Notes: generated by a model from the letters alone, not told the origin. Positions 18,001-26,892 are shown, numbered from the stretch's first letter. The stretch is 64,000 nucleotides of DNA from JAGPUQ01 sp050250395 (GCA_050250395.1 JBFWOQ010000007.1:1-64000), one strand, 5' to 3'. Program-made: numbers and translations.

Positions 18001-18502
18001 CTACAAGGACGAATACGAGGTCGCGCGCTTTTACAGCGACGGCGGCTTCGAGGCCGAACTGAAACGCCAGTTCGAGGGCGATTACCGGCTGAGCTTCCAC
18101 CTGGCGCCGCCGCTGCTCGCGCGCCGCGATCCCGACACCGGTCGCCTGCAGAAACGCGAGTTCGGCGCCTGGATGCTGTCGGCATTCCGGCTGCTGGCGA
18201 AATTCCGCTTTCTGCGCGGGATGCCGTTCGATCCTTTCGGCTACACCGCCGAGCGACGCATGGAGCGGCAATCCATCGCCGACTACGAGGCGCGCATCGC
18301 CGAGCTGATCGCCGATCTCGATGCCGACAATCACGCACTCGCGGTGGAGATCGCCGGCCTGCCCGAGTTCATCCGCGGCTTCGGCCACGTCAAGGAAGCC
18401 AATCTCGCCAGTGTGCGGCGGCGCGAAGCGGATCTGGTGCGCCGTTTCCATGCCCGTGACCGGGCGGTGGTGCGGATCCAGCCGGCGCCGGTCGATGGGT
18501 AG
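15038..18502 (+). CDS. Indolepyruvate ferredoxin oxidoreductase, fused subunits
   Basis: A 1154-residue single-chain 2-oxoacid:ferredoxin oxidoreductase. It begins with a pyruvate-oxidoreductase-like N-domain (VSGYRGSPLGGLDNALW). The TPP domain around 430-580 has WFCSGCPHNTSTKVPEG and GGEGAAWIGQAPF...NIGDGTYFHSG. A ferredoxin-like region with CEGCGDCGVQSNC follows. The gamma-type domain (VLLPGVGGMGVLTIGAVMGMAA) and a DUF6537-like C-terminus complete it. It oxidatively decarboxylates aryl-pyruvates to acyl-CoA, transferring electrons to ferredoxin, in aromatic amino acid breakdown. A start at 15038 (MPVSLDDKYTL) fits the family; an in-frame GTG at 15020 is possible. No partner genes are adjacent. 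Confidence 0.92.
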   Translation: MPVSLDDKYTLTQGRAYLSGIDALVRLLLLQRWRDQAAGVNTAGFVSGYRGSPLGGLDNALWEAAEHLKSNHIHFQPGVNEELAATAIWGSQQLNLFPGARYDGVFGLWYGKGPGLDRAMDPLKHANNSGTSPHGGVLAVVGDDHLCKSSTLAFQSEAMFIAATVPVLHPGSVQDVLDLGLHGWAMSRFAGCWVGMKTTADNMDANASADMALDRVRILLPGDFALPEGGLHTRWPDQPLAQEARLQGAKLQAVLAYARANRLDRVVQDSPRPRFGIAATGKAYLDTRQALADLGIDATLAETLGLRLYKVAMPWPLEPTGARAFADGLDEILVVEEKRGLIEEQLKTQLYALPDGRRPRILGKHDAEGRPLFSPAGELNPTLIARAILARLQQWPELATLVSALRAPPPDPAATLGGPLLRQPWFCSGCPHNTSTKVPEGSRAMAGIGCHYMVTWMDRDTETFTQMGGEGAAWIGQAPFTDTRHVFQNIGDGTYFHSGILAVRAAVSAGVNITYKILYNDAVAMTGGQHVDGSLTVEQLIQQLVGEGVERIALVSDDPEKYADDLATRHPGLSIHHRDRLDAVQKELRELSGTTVIVYDQVCATELRRRRKRGLLPQPQRRVFINERVCEGCGDCGVQSNCLSVVPVETPLGRKRAIDQSACNKDYSCLKGFCPSFVSVHGGSLRRLHGGNADADFPALPEPRVPALTAPFSVLLPGVGGMGVLTIGAVMGMAAHLEGRGALVMTQTGLAQKFGAVTAHVRIAPHQDDIHAHCIPQGGAHLLLGADLVVASGREALARLAPGAVAVVNSHESPTAAFTHDPDAAFPGNAMEAALRCATVACHFVDASALAAALMGDAIAANFFLLGYAWQRGLVPLAETALTDAIRLNAVAVETNLKAFLWGRRYAADPARVRRSAGIEEIDYEPPRQTLDELIAEREGMLTDYQNAGYGARYRALVVRVREAEARLGTQDFPLATAVARYYHKLLAYKDEYEVARFYSDGGFEAELKRQFEGDYRLSFHLAPPLLARRDPDTGRLQKREFGAWMLSAFRLLAKFRFLRGMPFDPFGYTAERRMERQSIADYEARIAELIADLDADNHALAVEIAGLPEFIRGFGHVKEANLASVRRREADLVRRFHARDRAVVRIQPAPVDG

Positions 18503-18694
18503 CCGACCACAGCGCACGGCGGTTTTTGTAGCGGCCAAGTTCGTATCGGCCAAGCGCGCGTCCTGGCGCGACCGCGCAGCCGTGAATGGGCGCCGGGGAG
18601 TTTGTCGCCGTTCTCGGGCCCCTGCTACACTCGAACCGCCGCGCATCGGCGCGATCGCTTCACCATCACCACAACAACCAAAGAGAGCCCCCTG

Positions 18695-18955
18695 ATGCAA
18701 AACTTCTTTCTGATCGGCAAGCTGGCCACGCTGGGATTCTGGATTCTGCCGGTACTGGCGGTGCTGGGTGTCTTTGCCCAGCCCTGGGACTACCGGCTGC
18801 TCGCCATCGCCTTTGTGATATTTGTCGCCCACCTCGGTGAACTGGTATTCGTGTTCGGCAAGCTCAAGGCTGCCGGCCGAGCGGAAGCGCTCGATGTGGT
18901 GATGGTGATTCTGGTCGGGCTGTTCCATTGGGTGCCGATCGTTCGCAAGCCCTGA
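18695..18955 (+). CDS. Small inner-membrane protein, DUF1145-like
   Basis: An 86-residue protein with three predicted membrane spans (about 5-27, 32-52 and 65-82) and a short charged loop (GKLKAAGRAEA). The order GKLATLGFWIL, then PWDYRLL, then a final GLFHWVPIVRK resembles YhhL/DUF1145 proteins, whose function is unknown. The ATG at 18695 follows AGAGAG. It is 29 bp from the PhyH gene and may be cotranscribed with it. Confidence 0.5.
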   Translation: MQNFFLIGKLATLGFWILPVLAVLGVFAQPWDYRLLAIAFVIFVAHLGELVFVFGKLKAAGRAEALDVVMVILVGLFHWVPIVRKP

Positions 18956-18984
18956 GCGAACGACTGTCCCCCGGGGTTCTCCCG

Positions 18985-19833
18985 ATGTTCGCTATCGAAA
19001 CGGCGATCCAGGAAATCCGCACCCGCGGCTACACGCTGGTGCCGGATTTTCTGGATGGCGGACGTCTCGACCGGGTGCGCGCGGCCCTGGGCCGCGAGTT
19101 GGGCGCGTACCTGGGGCGCAACAATTTCGAGGGCCAGGCCACCGAACGTATCTACACGCTGGTGGCGCGGGATCCGGTGTTTCGGGAGATTATCGAGGAC
19201 GACAGGGTCATGGCCCTGTGCGACGCCTTTCTCGAACCCAATTACCTGCTCACCGGCAGTCTCGCCATCTGCATCCATCCGGGCGAGACGCCCCAACCCT
19301 GGCACAACGACGACGCCTTCTACCCGATCCCGCGCCCGCGTCCCATGGTGAGTTTGTCCACCGTCGTGGCGGTGGACGATTTCACCGCCGAAAATGGCTG
19401 CACCGAAGTGATCCCGGGCAGTCATCTGTGGAGCGATGCCGAGATCGGCGGCGATTATCGGGACGGTGATCGCGAAACCGATCCCGACTTTGCCGCCCGC
19501 ATGGCGGGCAAGTCGATGCCGGTGGAAATGCCCGCCGGCACCTGTGTCGTGTTCGCCGGCAACCTGCTGCATCGCGGCGGCGCCAATCGCAGTCGGGCGC
19601 CGCGCCGCGCGTTCTCGATCCAGTACTGCCAGCCCTGGGCCAGAACCCAGGAGAACTATTTTCTGGCGGTGCCGGCGGCACAGGCCGCCACCATGAGTCC
19701 GCGCATCCAGTCCCTGCTGGGCTACTCCATCCACCGGCCCTTCATGGGGCATGTGGCGGGGCGGCATCCCCTGAAGTCGATCGTTCCGGATGCCGAGTTG
19801 TCAATGGCGCAGGCACTGCCCGATGGTCACTGA
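18985..19833 (+). CDS. Phytanoyl-CoA dioxygenase family (PhyH) protein
   Basis: A 282-residue Fe(II)/2-oxoglutarate oxygenase. The metal triad is visible as WHNDDAFYP (His-x-Asp) and the distal His in GNLLHRGGANRS. The Arg of RRAFSIQYCQ, some ten residues after that His, would bind 2-oxoglutarate. Such enzymes hydroxylate acyl-CoAs or other small molecules; substrate unknown. The chosen ATG (18985) gives the usual N-terminus; an upstream in-frame extension would overlap the preceding gene. Confidence 0.85.
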   Translation: MFAIETAIQEIRTRGYTLVPDFLDGGRLDRVRAALGRELGAYLGRNNFEGQATERIYTLVARDPVFREIIEDDRVMALCDAFLEPNYLLTGSLAICIHPGETPQPWHNDDAFYPIPRPRPMVSLSTVVAVDDFTAENGCTEVIPGSHLWSDAEIGGDYRDGDRETDPDFAARMAGKSMPVEMPAGTCVVFAGNLLHRGGANRSRAPRRAFSIQYCQPWARTQENYFLAVPAAQAATMSPRIQSLLGYSIHRPFMGHVAGRHPLKSIVPDAELSMAQALPDGH

Positions 19834-19982
19834 GCCGCGCGCGCCGATGCGCAGTGCCGGTGCCCGCGGTTGCATCGCTGTGCAGCCAGTTGCACTCGCG
19901 TTGCCGTGCAATCGCTAGCTTCGATTGCGCCCCAAGGTCGCTTCCGGCCAGGCCTTACAGGTAATCGGAAGGGGTATGGTTA

Positions 19983-20960
19983 TTGCCTGCTTTCGGGCAG
20001 CCCGTTGGATCGGGACTCCGAGCATCCGTGACTTCCGTCGTGAACCCAGCTGTGAATCCGGCCCTGGAACCTGTCGTGGACTCTCTCGTGGATTTGCCGG
20101 CAACCGCACTTGCGCGGACCCCGGTCGCAGGGTCCGAAGGCTGGCGCGCGCGCCTCGAATTGGGATTTGCGCGGCGCGGCGACCGCACGGCTCTGGTGCG
20201 CAATCGCAATCTGGGTCCCTTGCGCGTGCAGCGCCCGTTCTATCCCGCGCCCGATGAATGTCAGGTCTATGTGCTGCATCCCCCCGGCGGATTGGTGGCG
20301 GGCGACCGGCTCGAACTCGACATCGATTGCGCTCCGGGTGCGCGCGTGCTGCTCACCACGCCGGGCGCCGGGCGTGTGTACCGGGGCGGGCATGCGCAGC
20401 ATCCCCAGACCTTTGCGGTTCACATCCGGGTCGCCGCCGGCGCGCACTGCGAATGGCTGCCCCAGGAGAACATCCTGTTCGACGGCGCCTGGGCGGAGAA
20501 CAGCGTGCGCGTCGATCTCGATCCGGGCGCTCACTACACCGGCTGGGACATCACCTGTCTGGGCCGCCCCGCCGCCGGTGAGACCTTTACCCGCGGCCTG
20601 CTCGACCAGCGCCTCTGGCTGTGGCGCGAAGGTCGTCCTCTGCTGGGCGAGCGCCTGCGCATCGGGGGCGGCGATGCCCAGCTCGATGCACCCTGGGGGC
20701 TCGCCGGCCGGCCCGTGTTCGGCAGTCTGGTGACGACCCTGCACCATCCCGATGCTATCGGGCGTGTGCGCGACGCGCTGGCCACCGCGGCCTGTGCCGA
20801 TCTGCTCGCCGCCGCGACCGAACTGCCCGAACTGCTGATAGTCCGCGCCCGCGCCAAGTGCGCGACCCGGTTGCGCGGCTTGTTCGTCACCCTGTGGCGG
20901 GAGCTGCGCGGACTGCACGACGGCTGCGCGCCCGCGACCCCGCGCATCTGGGCCACCTGA
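19983..20960 (+). CDS. ureD: Urease accessory protein UreD (UreH)
   Basis: A urease maturation chaperone of up to 325 residues that scaffolds UreF/UreG on apo-urease. Family segments are ALVRNRNLGPLRVQRPFYP, HPPGGLVAGDRL, LLTTPGAGRVYR and EWLPQENILFDGA. The start is uncertain: TTG at 19983 has GGAAGGGG 8 bp upstream, while GTG codons at 20028 and 20040 would give a shorter N-terminus closer to other UreD proteins. The extra 45 residues are Pro/Val-rich and carry imperfect repeats (NPAVNPALEP). ureA follows after 19 bp. Confidence 0.9.
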   Translation: MPAFGQPVGSGLRASVTSVVNPAVNPALEPVVDSLVDLPATALARTPVAGSEGWRARLELGFARRGDRTALVRNRNLGPLRVQRPFYPAPDECQVYVLHPPGGLVAGDRLELDIDCAPGARVLLTTPGAGRVYRGGHAQHPQTFAVHIRVAAGAHCEWLPQENILFDGAWAENSVRVDLDPGAHYTGWDITCLGRPAAGETFTRGLLDQRLWLWREGRPLLGERLRIGGGDAQLDAPWGLAGRPVFGSLVTTLHHPDAIGRVRDALATAACADLLAAATELPELLIVRARAKCATRLRGLFVTLWRELRGLHDGCAPATPRIWAT

Positions 20961-20979
20961 TTTTCACGAAGGAGACCCC

Positions 20980-21282
20980 ATGGATCTCACCCCCCGCGAG
21001 AAGGACAAGCTGCTGCTGTTCACCGCCGCGCTGCTCGCCGAGCGGCGCAAGGCCCGCGGCGTCAAGCTCAACTACCCCGAAGCCGTGGCCTACATCAGCG
21101 CGGCGATTCTCGAAGGCGCCCGCGACGGCCGCACGGTGGCCGAGATGATGGATTACGGCCGCACCCTGCTGACGCGTGATGACGTGATGGAAGGCGTGCC
21201 GGAGATGATCCCCGACGTGCAGGTGGAAGCCACCTTTCCCGACGGCACCAAGCTGGTCACCGTCCACGACCCCATCGTCTGA
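20980..21282 (+). CDS. ureA: Urease gamma subunit
   Basis: A 100-residue protein with the full gamma-subunit pattern: MDLTPREKDKLLLFTAALLA, LNYPEAVAYISA, EMMDYGRTLL, and VEATFPDGTKLVTVHDPI. It packs against UreB and UreC in the (UreABC)3 enzyme that splits urea to ammonia and carbamate. AAGGAG stands 7 bp before the ATG. ureB begins 10 bp after its stop. Confidence 0.97.
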   Translation: MDLTPREKDKLLLFTAALLAERRKARGVKLNYPEAVAYISAAILEGARDGRTVAEMMDYGRTLLTRDDVMEGVPEMIPDVQVEATFPDGTKLVTVHDPIV

Positions 21283-21292
21283 AGGAGCCCTC

Positions 21293-21606
21293 ATGACCCC
21301 CGGAGAACTCGACACCGCCCCCGGCGACATCGACCTCAACGCCGGCCGCCCGGTGGTGACGCTCAGTGTGGCCAACACCGGCGACCGGCCGATCCAGGTC
21401 GGCTCGCATTACCACTTCGCCGAAACCAACCCGGCGCTCAGCTTCGACCGCGCCGCCGCGCGCGGCATGCGCCTCGACATCCCCGCCGGCACCGCGGTGC
21501 GCTTCGAGCCCGGCCAGACGCGCGAAGTCGCACTGGTGGCCTACGCCGGGGCGCGCGCCGTGTGGGGCTTTCGCGGCGAGGTGATGGGTGAGCTCGGAGG
21601 CCAGCC

Positions 21607-21610
<4 letters not shown>
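21293..21610 (+). CDS. ureB: Urease beta subunit
   Basis: A 105-residue beta subunit: PGE near the start, VTLSVANTGDRPIQVGSHYHFAETNPAL, and RLDIPAGTAVRFEPGQ in the middle. Its last four bases overlap the ureC start (ATGA), indicating translational coupling. Confidence 0.97.
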
Positions 21611-23313
<1,703 letters not shown>

Positions 23314-23376
23314 GGCGGTTGGGGCCGGAGAGCCGCGCCTGCTATGCGCTGCGCCAGGCCGGCGGCGTGGCGGGGT

Positions 23377-23783
23377 CTAGATCCAGCCCGGGCAGGCATC
23401 CTCGGTGCGGGCGCTGTAGTGCCCCACCCGGATCGCGTAGCGGACCCTTCCAGAGACGGGGAAAAGCTCCGTGGTGGGGCTTTTTATGTGTAAACAAACA
23501 TTATCCGAACCGGGGCATGATGGGCCGATTGATCACCGGCAGGGAGGCGGGCTACGCTACGGCCTAGGGCGAACAGGGATTGCCCGCTGCCCACGCCCTT
23601 GCTTTCGGGCTGGAGAAGGTGGATGGCTGCGGCCATGCGAGCTATGCGGAAGTGTTCCGGAATTGCACGGCGGCCGGCCTGTATGGCGGCGCATGGAAGA
23701 GCGGCGATGGAATGTGTACGTGTTTGTTCATGAAGACTTTTTGGTAAAAGGGTTGCCCGATCCGGCATGCACTCACTGGGCAA
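23377..23783 (-). pseudogene. Possible phage Ash/Icd-like protein remnant
   Basis: Two minus-strand stretches in different frames look like pieces of one protein. One (23484-23783) contains QPESKGVGSGQSLFALGRS and ends MFVYT. The other (about 23560-23377) reads CPGSDNVCLHIKSPTTE, then FPVSGRVRYAIRVGHYSA, and ends CPGWI-stop. The second resembles the conserved C-terminus of Ash/Icd-like proteins found in prophages. A frameshift between them makes the gene non-functional. The family call rests on memory of the motif and is tentative. Confidence 0.35.
23462..23485 (+). terminator. Putative terminator of the urease operon
   Basis: AAAAGCTCC pairs with GGGGCTTTT (one G-T pair) around a 5-base loop and runs into TTTTT. 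It is the first terminator-like hairpin after ureC, 150 bp from its stop. It overlaps the antisense remnant described above. Confidence 0.6.
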
Positions 23784-23803
23784 GGGTCGTGCGGGATATG
23801 CGG

Positions 23804-23833
23804 AGATCTTCCGTGTTTAAACACGGAAGATCT
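23804..23833. repeat. Perfect 30-bp palindrome
   Basis: Fifteen bases starting AGATCTTCCGTGTTT are followed immediately by their exact complement, with no loop. It lies 13 bp before the left border of the cassette cluster. It could be a protein-binding operator, a cruciform target or a recombination-related site. Confidence 0.9.
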
Positions 23834-23878
23834 TCAGATACTCAATGTTAGGCGTCACGATAATCACGGTCGGGCACA

Positions 23879-24643
23879 ATGATAGGTTCTAGAACTCGTT
23901 ACTCGCTTGCTCAGTATCTTGGGCTTCACGAAATGGATTTCGTTGTTGTTTTACTTGGCAAACACCAACTACATAGCTCACTCGGCTACGACCAAGTGCT
24001 CATCGATATCCTACGATCCCTCCGCGATGCAACAGACGATCAGCTTCTTTCTCTTCTCGAAGAAGTGGCGCGAACTAGCGGGGATCTGCGAGCTAGAATC
24101 AGCCCGAAATATCGTCACGACGAAAGATTCTCCGACCTCTCTCGCTGCCTTCAACTCGATGGGTATGTTATTGAGGGCACGAAACTTAAGCAGACTGATC
24201 CCTCCATCAGTGATGCGCCGCCGCTTGAAGATGATCTCATTGAGGCACTGAAAGCTTCCGGCTTAGCCGAAGCCGGAACCATTACCAAGAAAATCAATGA
24301 CTCTTCGGAGTCCTTTCGTGAATCGCCCCCAAATTACAACGCTTGCCTCAATGACATACGTGTCGCGCTAGAAACATTAGCTCGCGCAATTGCCTCCACG
24401 CGTCAAGCCGCCAATAGCCAACCTTACGACCAAACCAAATGGGGCTCGATAGTCAGTTTCTTGAGACGAGTTGAGTTCATCACACACGAAGAAGAAAAGG
24501 GTCTCGTGGGGGTTTACGGTTTTGTGAGCCCCGGTTCGCACCGCCCGCTTGGTATCCCCGAGGAACAAATGGCTCGCTTGGGAAGATCACTTGCCCTTGG
24601 CATGTGCTGGTTCCTCATAAAGAGTTACCAAAGTGCCCAATAA
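23879..24643 (+). CDS. Uncharacterised cassette protein
   Basis: A 254-residue protein of unknown function. Helical throughout by appearance, no signal peptide or membrane segment. The C-terminal part (GVYGFVSPGSHRPLGIPEE then a helix RLGRSLALGMCWFLIKSY) has the look of HEPN/abortive-infection-type C-terminal domains, in which an Arg/His-containing loop precedes the last helix, but this is only a resemblance. The ATG lies 32 bp after the cassette core site and the stop 6 bp before the attC, the tight packing typical of integron cassettes. GC is clearly lower than in the urease genes. Confidence 0.6.
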   Translation: MIGSRTRYSLAQYLGLHEMDFVVVLLGKHQLHSSLGYDQVLIDILRSLRDATDDQLLSLLEEVARTSGDLRARISPKYRHDERFSDLSRCLQLDGYVIEGTKLKQTDPSISDAPPLEDDLIEALKASGLAEAGTITKKINDSSESFRESPPNYNACLNDIRVALETLARAIASTRQAANSQPYDQTKWGSIVSFLRRVEFITHEEEKGLVGVYGFVSPGSHRPLGIPEEQMARLGRSLALGMCWFLIKSYQSAQ

Positions 24644-24649
24644 CGCGCC

Positions 24650-24730
24650 GCCCAACACTGCGGTCAACAGGGACGCCCAAACAGCCGGCTTCGCCAGCTG
24701 TTTGGCCGCCCGTTACCTTCAACGTTGGGC
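24650..24730 (+). other. attC recombination site 1
   Basis: The site is bounded by inverse core GCCCAAC (24650-24656) and core GTTGGGC (24724-24730), perfect complements. Between them are CACTGCGGTCAACAGGGACG and CGCCCGTTACCTTCAAC, the usual L-box type sequences, and a central hairpin AAACAGC...GCTGTTT. At 81 bp it is a normal attC size. Confidence 0.9.
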
Positions 24731-24754
24731 CGCAATAACGAAGGGGATCGGGAG

Positions 24755-25741
24755 TCAGTCGAGGTCGAAGCGGAATTTGCTTCCGGAGAGATATTCCTCG
24801 ACCGTATCAATGGCAATCCAGCGGCGAGCGAGGGCTTCGGAGATAGCGCCGGTCGTATTGGAACCTGCGAAAGGATCAAGAACAACATTCCCTTCATCGG
24901 TCAGCATCTTGATAAAAAATTCTGGTAAGGCCGAGGGAAACCTTGCGGGATGAATTTTTATTCCAGCTTCTTTGCAACGTTTTGTATAAAGGTCGTTGCT
25001 GGCGTTATTGCCCATTTTGAGGAATTCGGTCGGAATCTCATCCTCAAAAACATTCGGCGGTATAGAACCACCCGCCGAGATATCATCAAAAGACGAATTG
25101 ATATTATGGCCGGAAGGACGAACTGTTGTTTTCACGCCTCTTTGGTTGAGTCTCAGCATGTCCTTGCTATACGGGCGCAAAACTTTCCGATTGTCTGCCT
25201 TCGGCCACGGCGTCTTCGAGAACCACCAGACATGCTCAACGGCATCCTTAACTCGAATACGGCGAACCGTGACCCATTCCGCCGGAACCGGCATCTTGGC
25301 TGGGTTGTACCAGTAACACTCTTGAGCAAGATAAAAACCAAGCTCCTCAACCAAGGCTGTCAGAAGCTTGTATTGGTAAATCGATCGAGTTGGGGCGCCT
25401 GGGTTCCAGCTCCCGCCAATGTTCAGGACGAAACTACCATCTTCCGCTAGAATGCGCCGAAACTGCTCAGCGAAGCCGAGGAACCACTCGACATATTCTG
25501 ATTTCTGGACGTTTCCGTACTCCTTTTTGAAGTGGAGCGCATACGGCGGCGACGTGAATACTAGATTCACGGCCCTGTCGGGGATCGCCTTCATCACTTC
25601 CAAGGAGTCGCCCAGATAGGCCGCACCGTATGCAGTCTGGTAATACGGCGCAATACCCTGCACTAGCTCGATAGGTGGTTGCTGCTCGCCAAACGGCAGT
25701 TTTAGAGACTTGGGGGTTACGGGTGGATTCATGGGTTTCAC
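24755..25741 (-). CDS. Type II DNA methyltransferase (beta class, probably m4C)
   Basis: A 328-residue SAM-dependent methyltransferase. The catalytic motif IV, LVFTSPPYALHF (about 62-73), precedes the SAM-binding motif I, LDPFAGSNTTGA, near the C-terminus, which is the beta-class order. Ser-Pro-Pro-Tyr favours N4-cytosine methylation over adenine. It is the modification partner of the endonuclease encoded divergently 250 bp away and protects the host DNA. It is reversed relative to the cassette direction, which is uncommon in integrons. The start is a GTG at 25741 or the ATG at 25732. Confidence 0.88.
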   Translation of the reverse strand: MKPMNPPVTPKSLKLPFGEQQPPIELVQGIAPYYQTAYGAAYLGDSLEVMKAIPDRAVNLVFTSPPYALHFKKEYGNVQKSEYVEWFLGFAEQFRRILAEDGSFVLNIGGSWNPGAPTRSIYQYKLLTALVEELGFYLAQECYWYNPAKMPVPAEWVTVRRIRVKDAVEHVWWFSKTPWPKADNRKVLRPYSKDMLRLNQRGVKTTVRPSGHNINSSFDDISAGGSIPPNVFEDEIPTEFLKMGNNASNDLYTKRCKEAGIKIHPARFPSALPEFFIKMLTDEGNVVLDPFAGSNTTGAISEALARRWIAIDTVEEYLSGSKFRFDLD

Positions 25742-25793
25742 CGGGTCTTGGCCATTATCCGATTGCCTCGAATTTTAGATAAATAGGTTTACT

Positions 25794-26000
25794 GTGTCAA
25801 CTGATTTCTTGTCCGACCTGATAACCCAAGCCGAAGCGGCCCGTATAAGGCGGTGCTCACGTCAAGCAATCGCAAAGCTAGTGAAACAGGGAAAGCTCCG
25901 AACCTTCATGGTTGCAGGCCGGCGCCTTCTGAGCAAGTCCGAAGTGATGAACTACGAAATTAAACCGGCGGGAAGGCCTCGAAGCAATGACCAGCGTTGA
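25794..26000 (+). CDS. Small helix-turn-helix protein, likely R-M controller
   Basis: A 68-residue protein with a MerR/excisionase-like helix-turn-helix (ITQAEAARIRRCSRQAIAKL) followed by a short wing (GRRLLSKSEV). It lies between the divergent methyltransferase and the endonuclease and overlaps the endonuclease start by 14 bp, so it probably acts as a controller that times their expression. It differs from classic C proteins, which have a Cro-like fold, so an alternative is a general DNA-binding accessory subunit. The start is a GTG. Confidence 0.7.
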   Translation: MSTDFLSDLITQAEAARIRRCSRQAIAKLVKQGKLRTFMVAGRRLLSKSEVMNYEIKPAGRPRSNDQR

Positions 26001-26703
26001 TCTCAAGAAAATAAACGAGCTGCTCGGCCAATGCTCCCGCGACGAGCGCCGCGAAATGTTGCGAGTTCTTCGGAAAGAATTTCCTATTCACGAGCTAGAA
26101 AAGAAGCTGAACATATCCGCAGAGGTAATCCTCGAAGCCATCGACAGAAGTTCCGATCTGACACTTCGAGGGGTGCGCGGGGTGATTGCCGAGGCCGCGT
26201 TCAAAGAATACATCGTGATTCCTTTGGCCGAGAAAGGATGGAAAGACTTACCGATTAACGGAAATCCGTCTTTCGATTTTCTGCTGGGAACACCTTCTGG
26301 GCTGGAAGCGAAGGTTCAAGTAAAGATGCAGCGCAGGAAAGACCAGCTACCTATGCGCGCTATTACAGCAAACAAAAAACTCTTCGGAGGGGCTGCCGAA
26401 ATGTGGGTTGTTGAAACACAGAAGACCCGTGGCGGTAAAGACAGCGAGGGTAAAGCTACTCGTCCTTATCGGTTTGGTGAATTCGATATCATCGCTGTAT
26501 CTCTTCATCCTTCGTCAAATGATTGGAGCCAGTTCCGCTATACCGTTGCGAAATGGTTAATACCGGACCCCAAAGACGCTGAATTGATTTTCAAATTCCA
26601 GCCAATCGCAATGACAGCGAATGATGATTGGACAGATGGTCTCGAAACGTGTGTCGAGTGGCTGGAATCTGGAAGAAGCAAAACAATCCGGGCAACCCCT
26701 TGA
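25987..26703 (+). CDS. Putative type II restriction endonuclease
   Basis: A 238-residue protein. An N-terminal helical region (1-75) is followed by a PD-(D/E)XK-like core: GNPSFDFLLGTPSGLEAKVQVK (about 92-113) supplies Asp and an E-x-K or Q-V-K catalytic set, and the flanking KMQRRKDQ is basic. The conserved-looking RGVRGVIAEAAFKEYIV helix precedes it. Assignment rests mainly on context, since it is translationally coupled to a regulator and paired with a DNA methyltransferase. Recognition sequence unknown. Confidence 0.72.
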   Translation: MTSVDLKKINELLGQCSRDERREMLRVLRKEFPIHELEKKLNISAEVILEAIDRSSDLTLRGVRGVIAEAAFKEYIVIPLAEKGWKDLPINGNPSFDFLLGTPSGLEAKVQVKMQRRKDQLPMRAITANKKLFGGAAEMWVVETQKTRGGKDSEGKATRPYRFGEFDIIAVSLHPSSNDWSQFRYTVAKWLIPDPKDAELIFKFQPIAMTANDDWTDGLETCVEWLESGRSKTIRATP

Positions 26704-26736
26704 CACGTACAGGGGTCATGACACGTACAGGGGTCA
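26701..26736 (+). repeat. 18-bp perfect tandem duplication
   Basis: TGACACGTACAGGGGTCA is repeated twice head to tail, starting at the endonuclease stop codon. The ACAGGGGTCA portion resembles sequences found in REP repeats near RAYT genes. Confidence 0.9.
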
Positions 26737-26813
26737 GGTCTTATTTCATGCAGCCCCCAATCCCGTGTGGGGCGTTGTTGATTGCATAAGAATGCATGGG
26801 ATGACCGCGTGAC

Positions 26814-26886
26814 GCCTAACAATGGCGATGCAGCAGACCGTCATCCCGCTACGCGGCCTGTCGGCGGATGAGCGCTAGCGTTATAG
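26814..26886 (+). other. attC recombination site 2
   Basis: It starts with inverse core GCCTAAC (26814-26820), continues AATGGCGATGCAGCAGACCG, and ends GAGCGCTAGCG-TTATAG, with an imperfect central stem (CGTCATCCCGC / GCGGATGAGCG). The terminal core GTTATAG is a degenerate form of GTTRRRY. Length 73 bp. Confidence 0.75.
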
Positions 26887-26892
26887 GAATCT

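Larger units (their letters stand above)
23847..26886 (+). mobile_element. Integron cassette cluster lacking an integrase (CALIN-like)
   Basis: The segment starts with the core site GTTAGGC (23847) and contains two attC-like sites (24650-24730 and 26814-26886). Genes inside are lower in GC than the flanking urease genes. No integron integrase gene is present in the window. Content: one uncharacterised gene, then a methyltransferase, a small HTH protein and a restriction endonuclease. A further gene follows the second attC. The left border is inferred from the core-site motif. Confidence 0.75.

Noticed and set aside
14957..18928. Long minus-strand frames (603 and 706 codons) opposite the indolepyruvate oxidoreductase
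   Set aside because: Both are antisense to a protein with clear catalytic motifs, and their translations lack hydrophobic-core patterning.
23580..23747. A 55-codon plus-strand frame with GCGHASYAEVFRNC and GDGMCTC, suggestive of a Cys-rich peptide
   Set aside because: It has only a TTG start without a ribosome site and overlaps the antisense phage-like remnant, which explains the coding look better.
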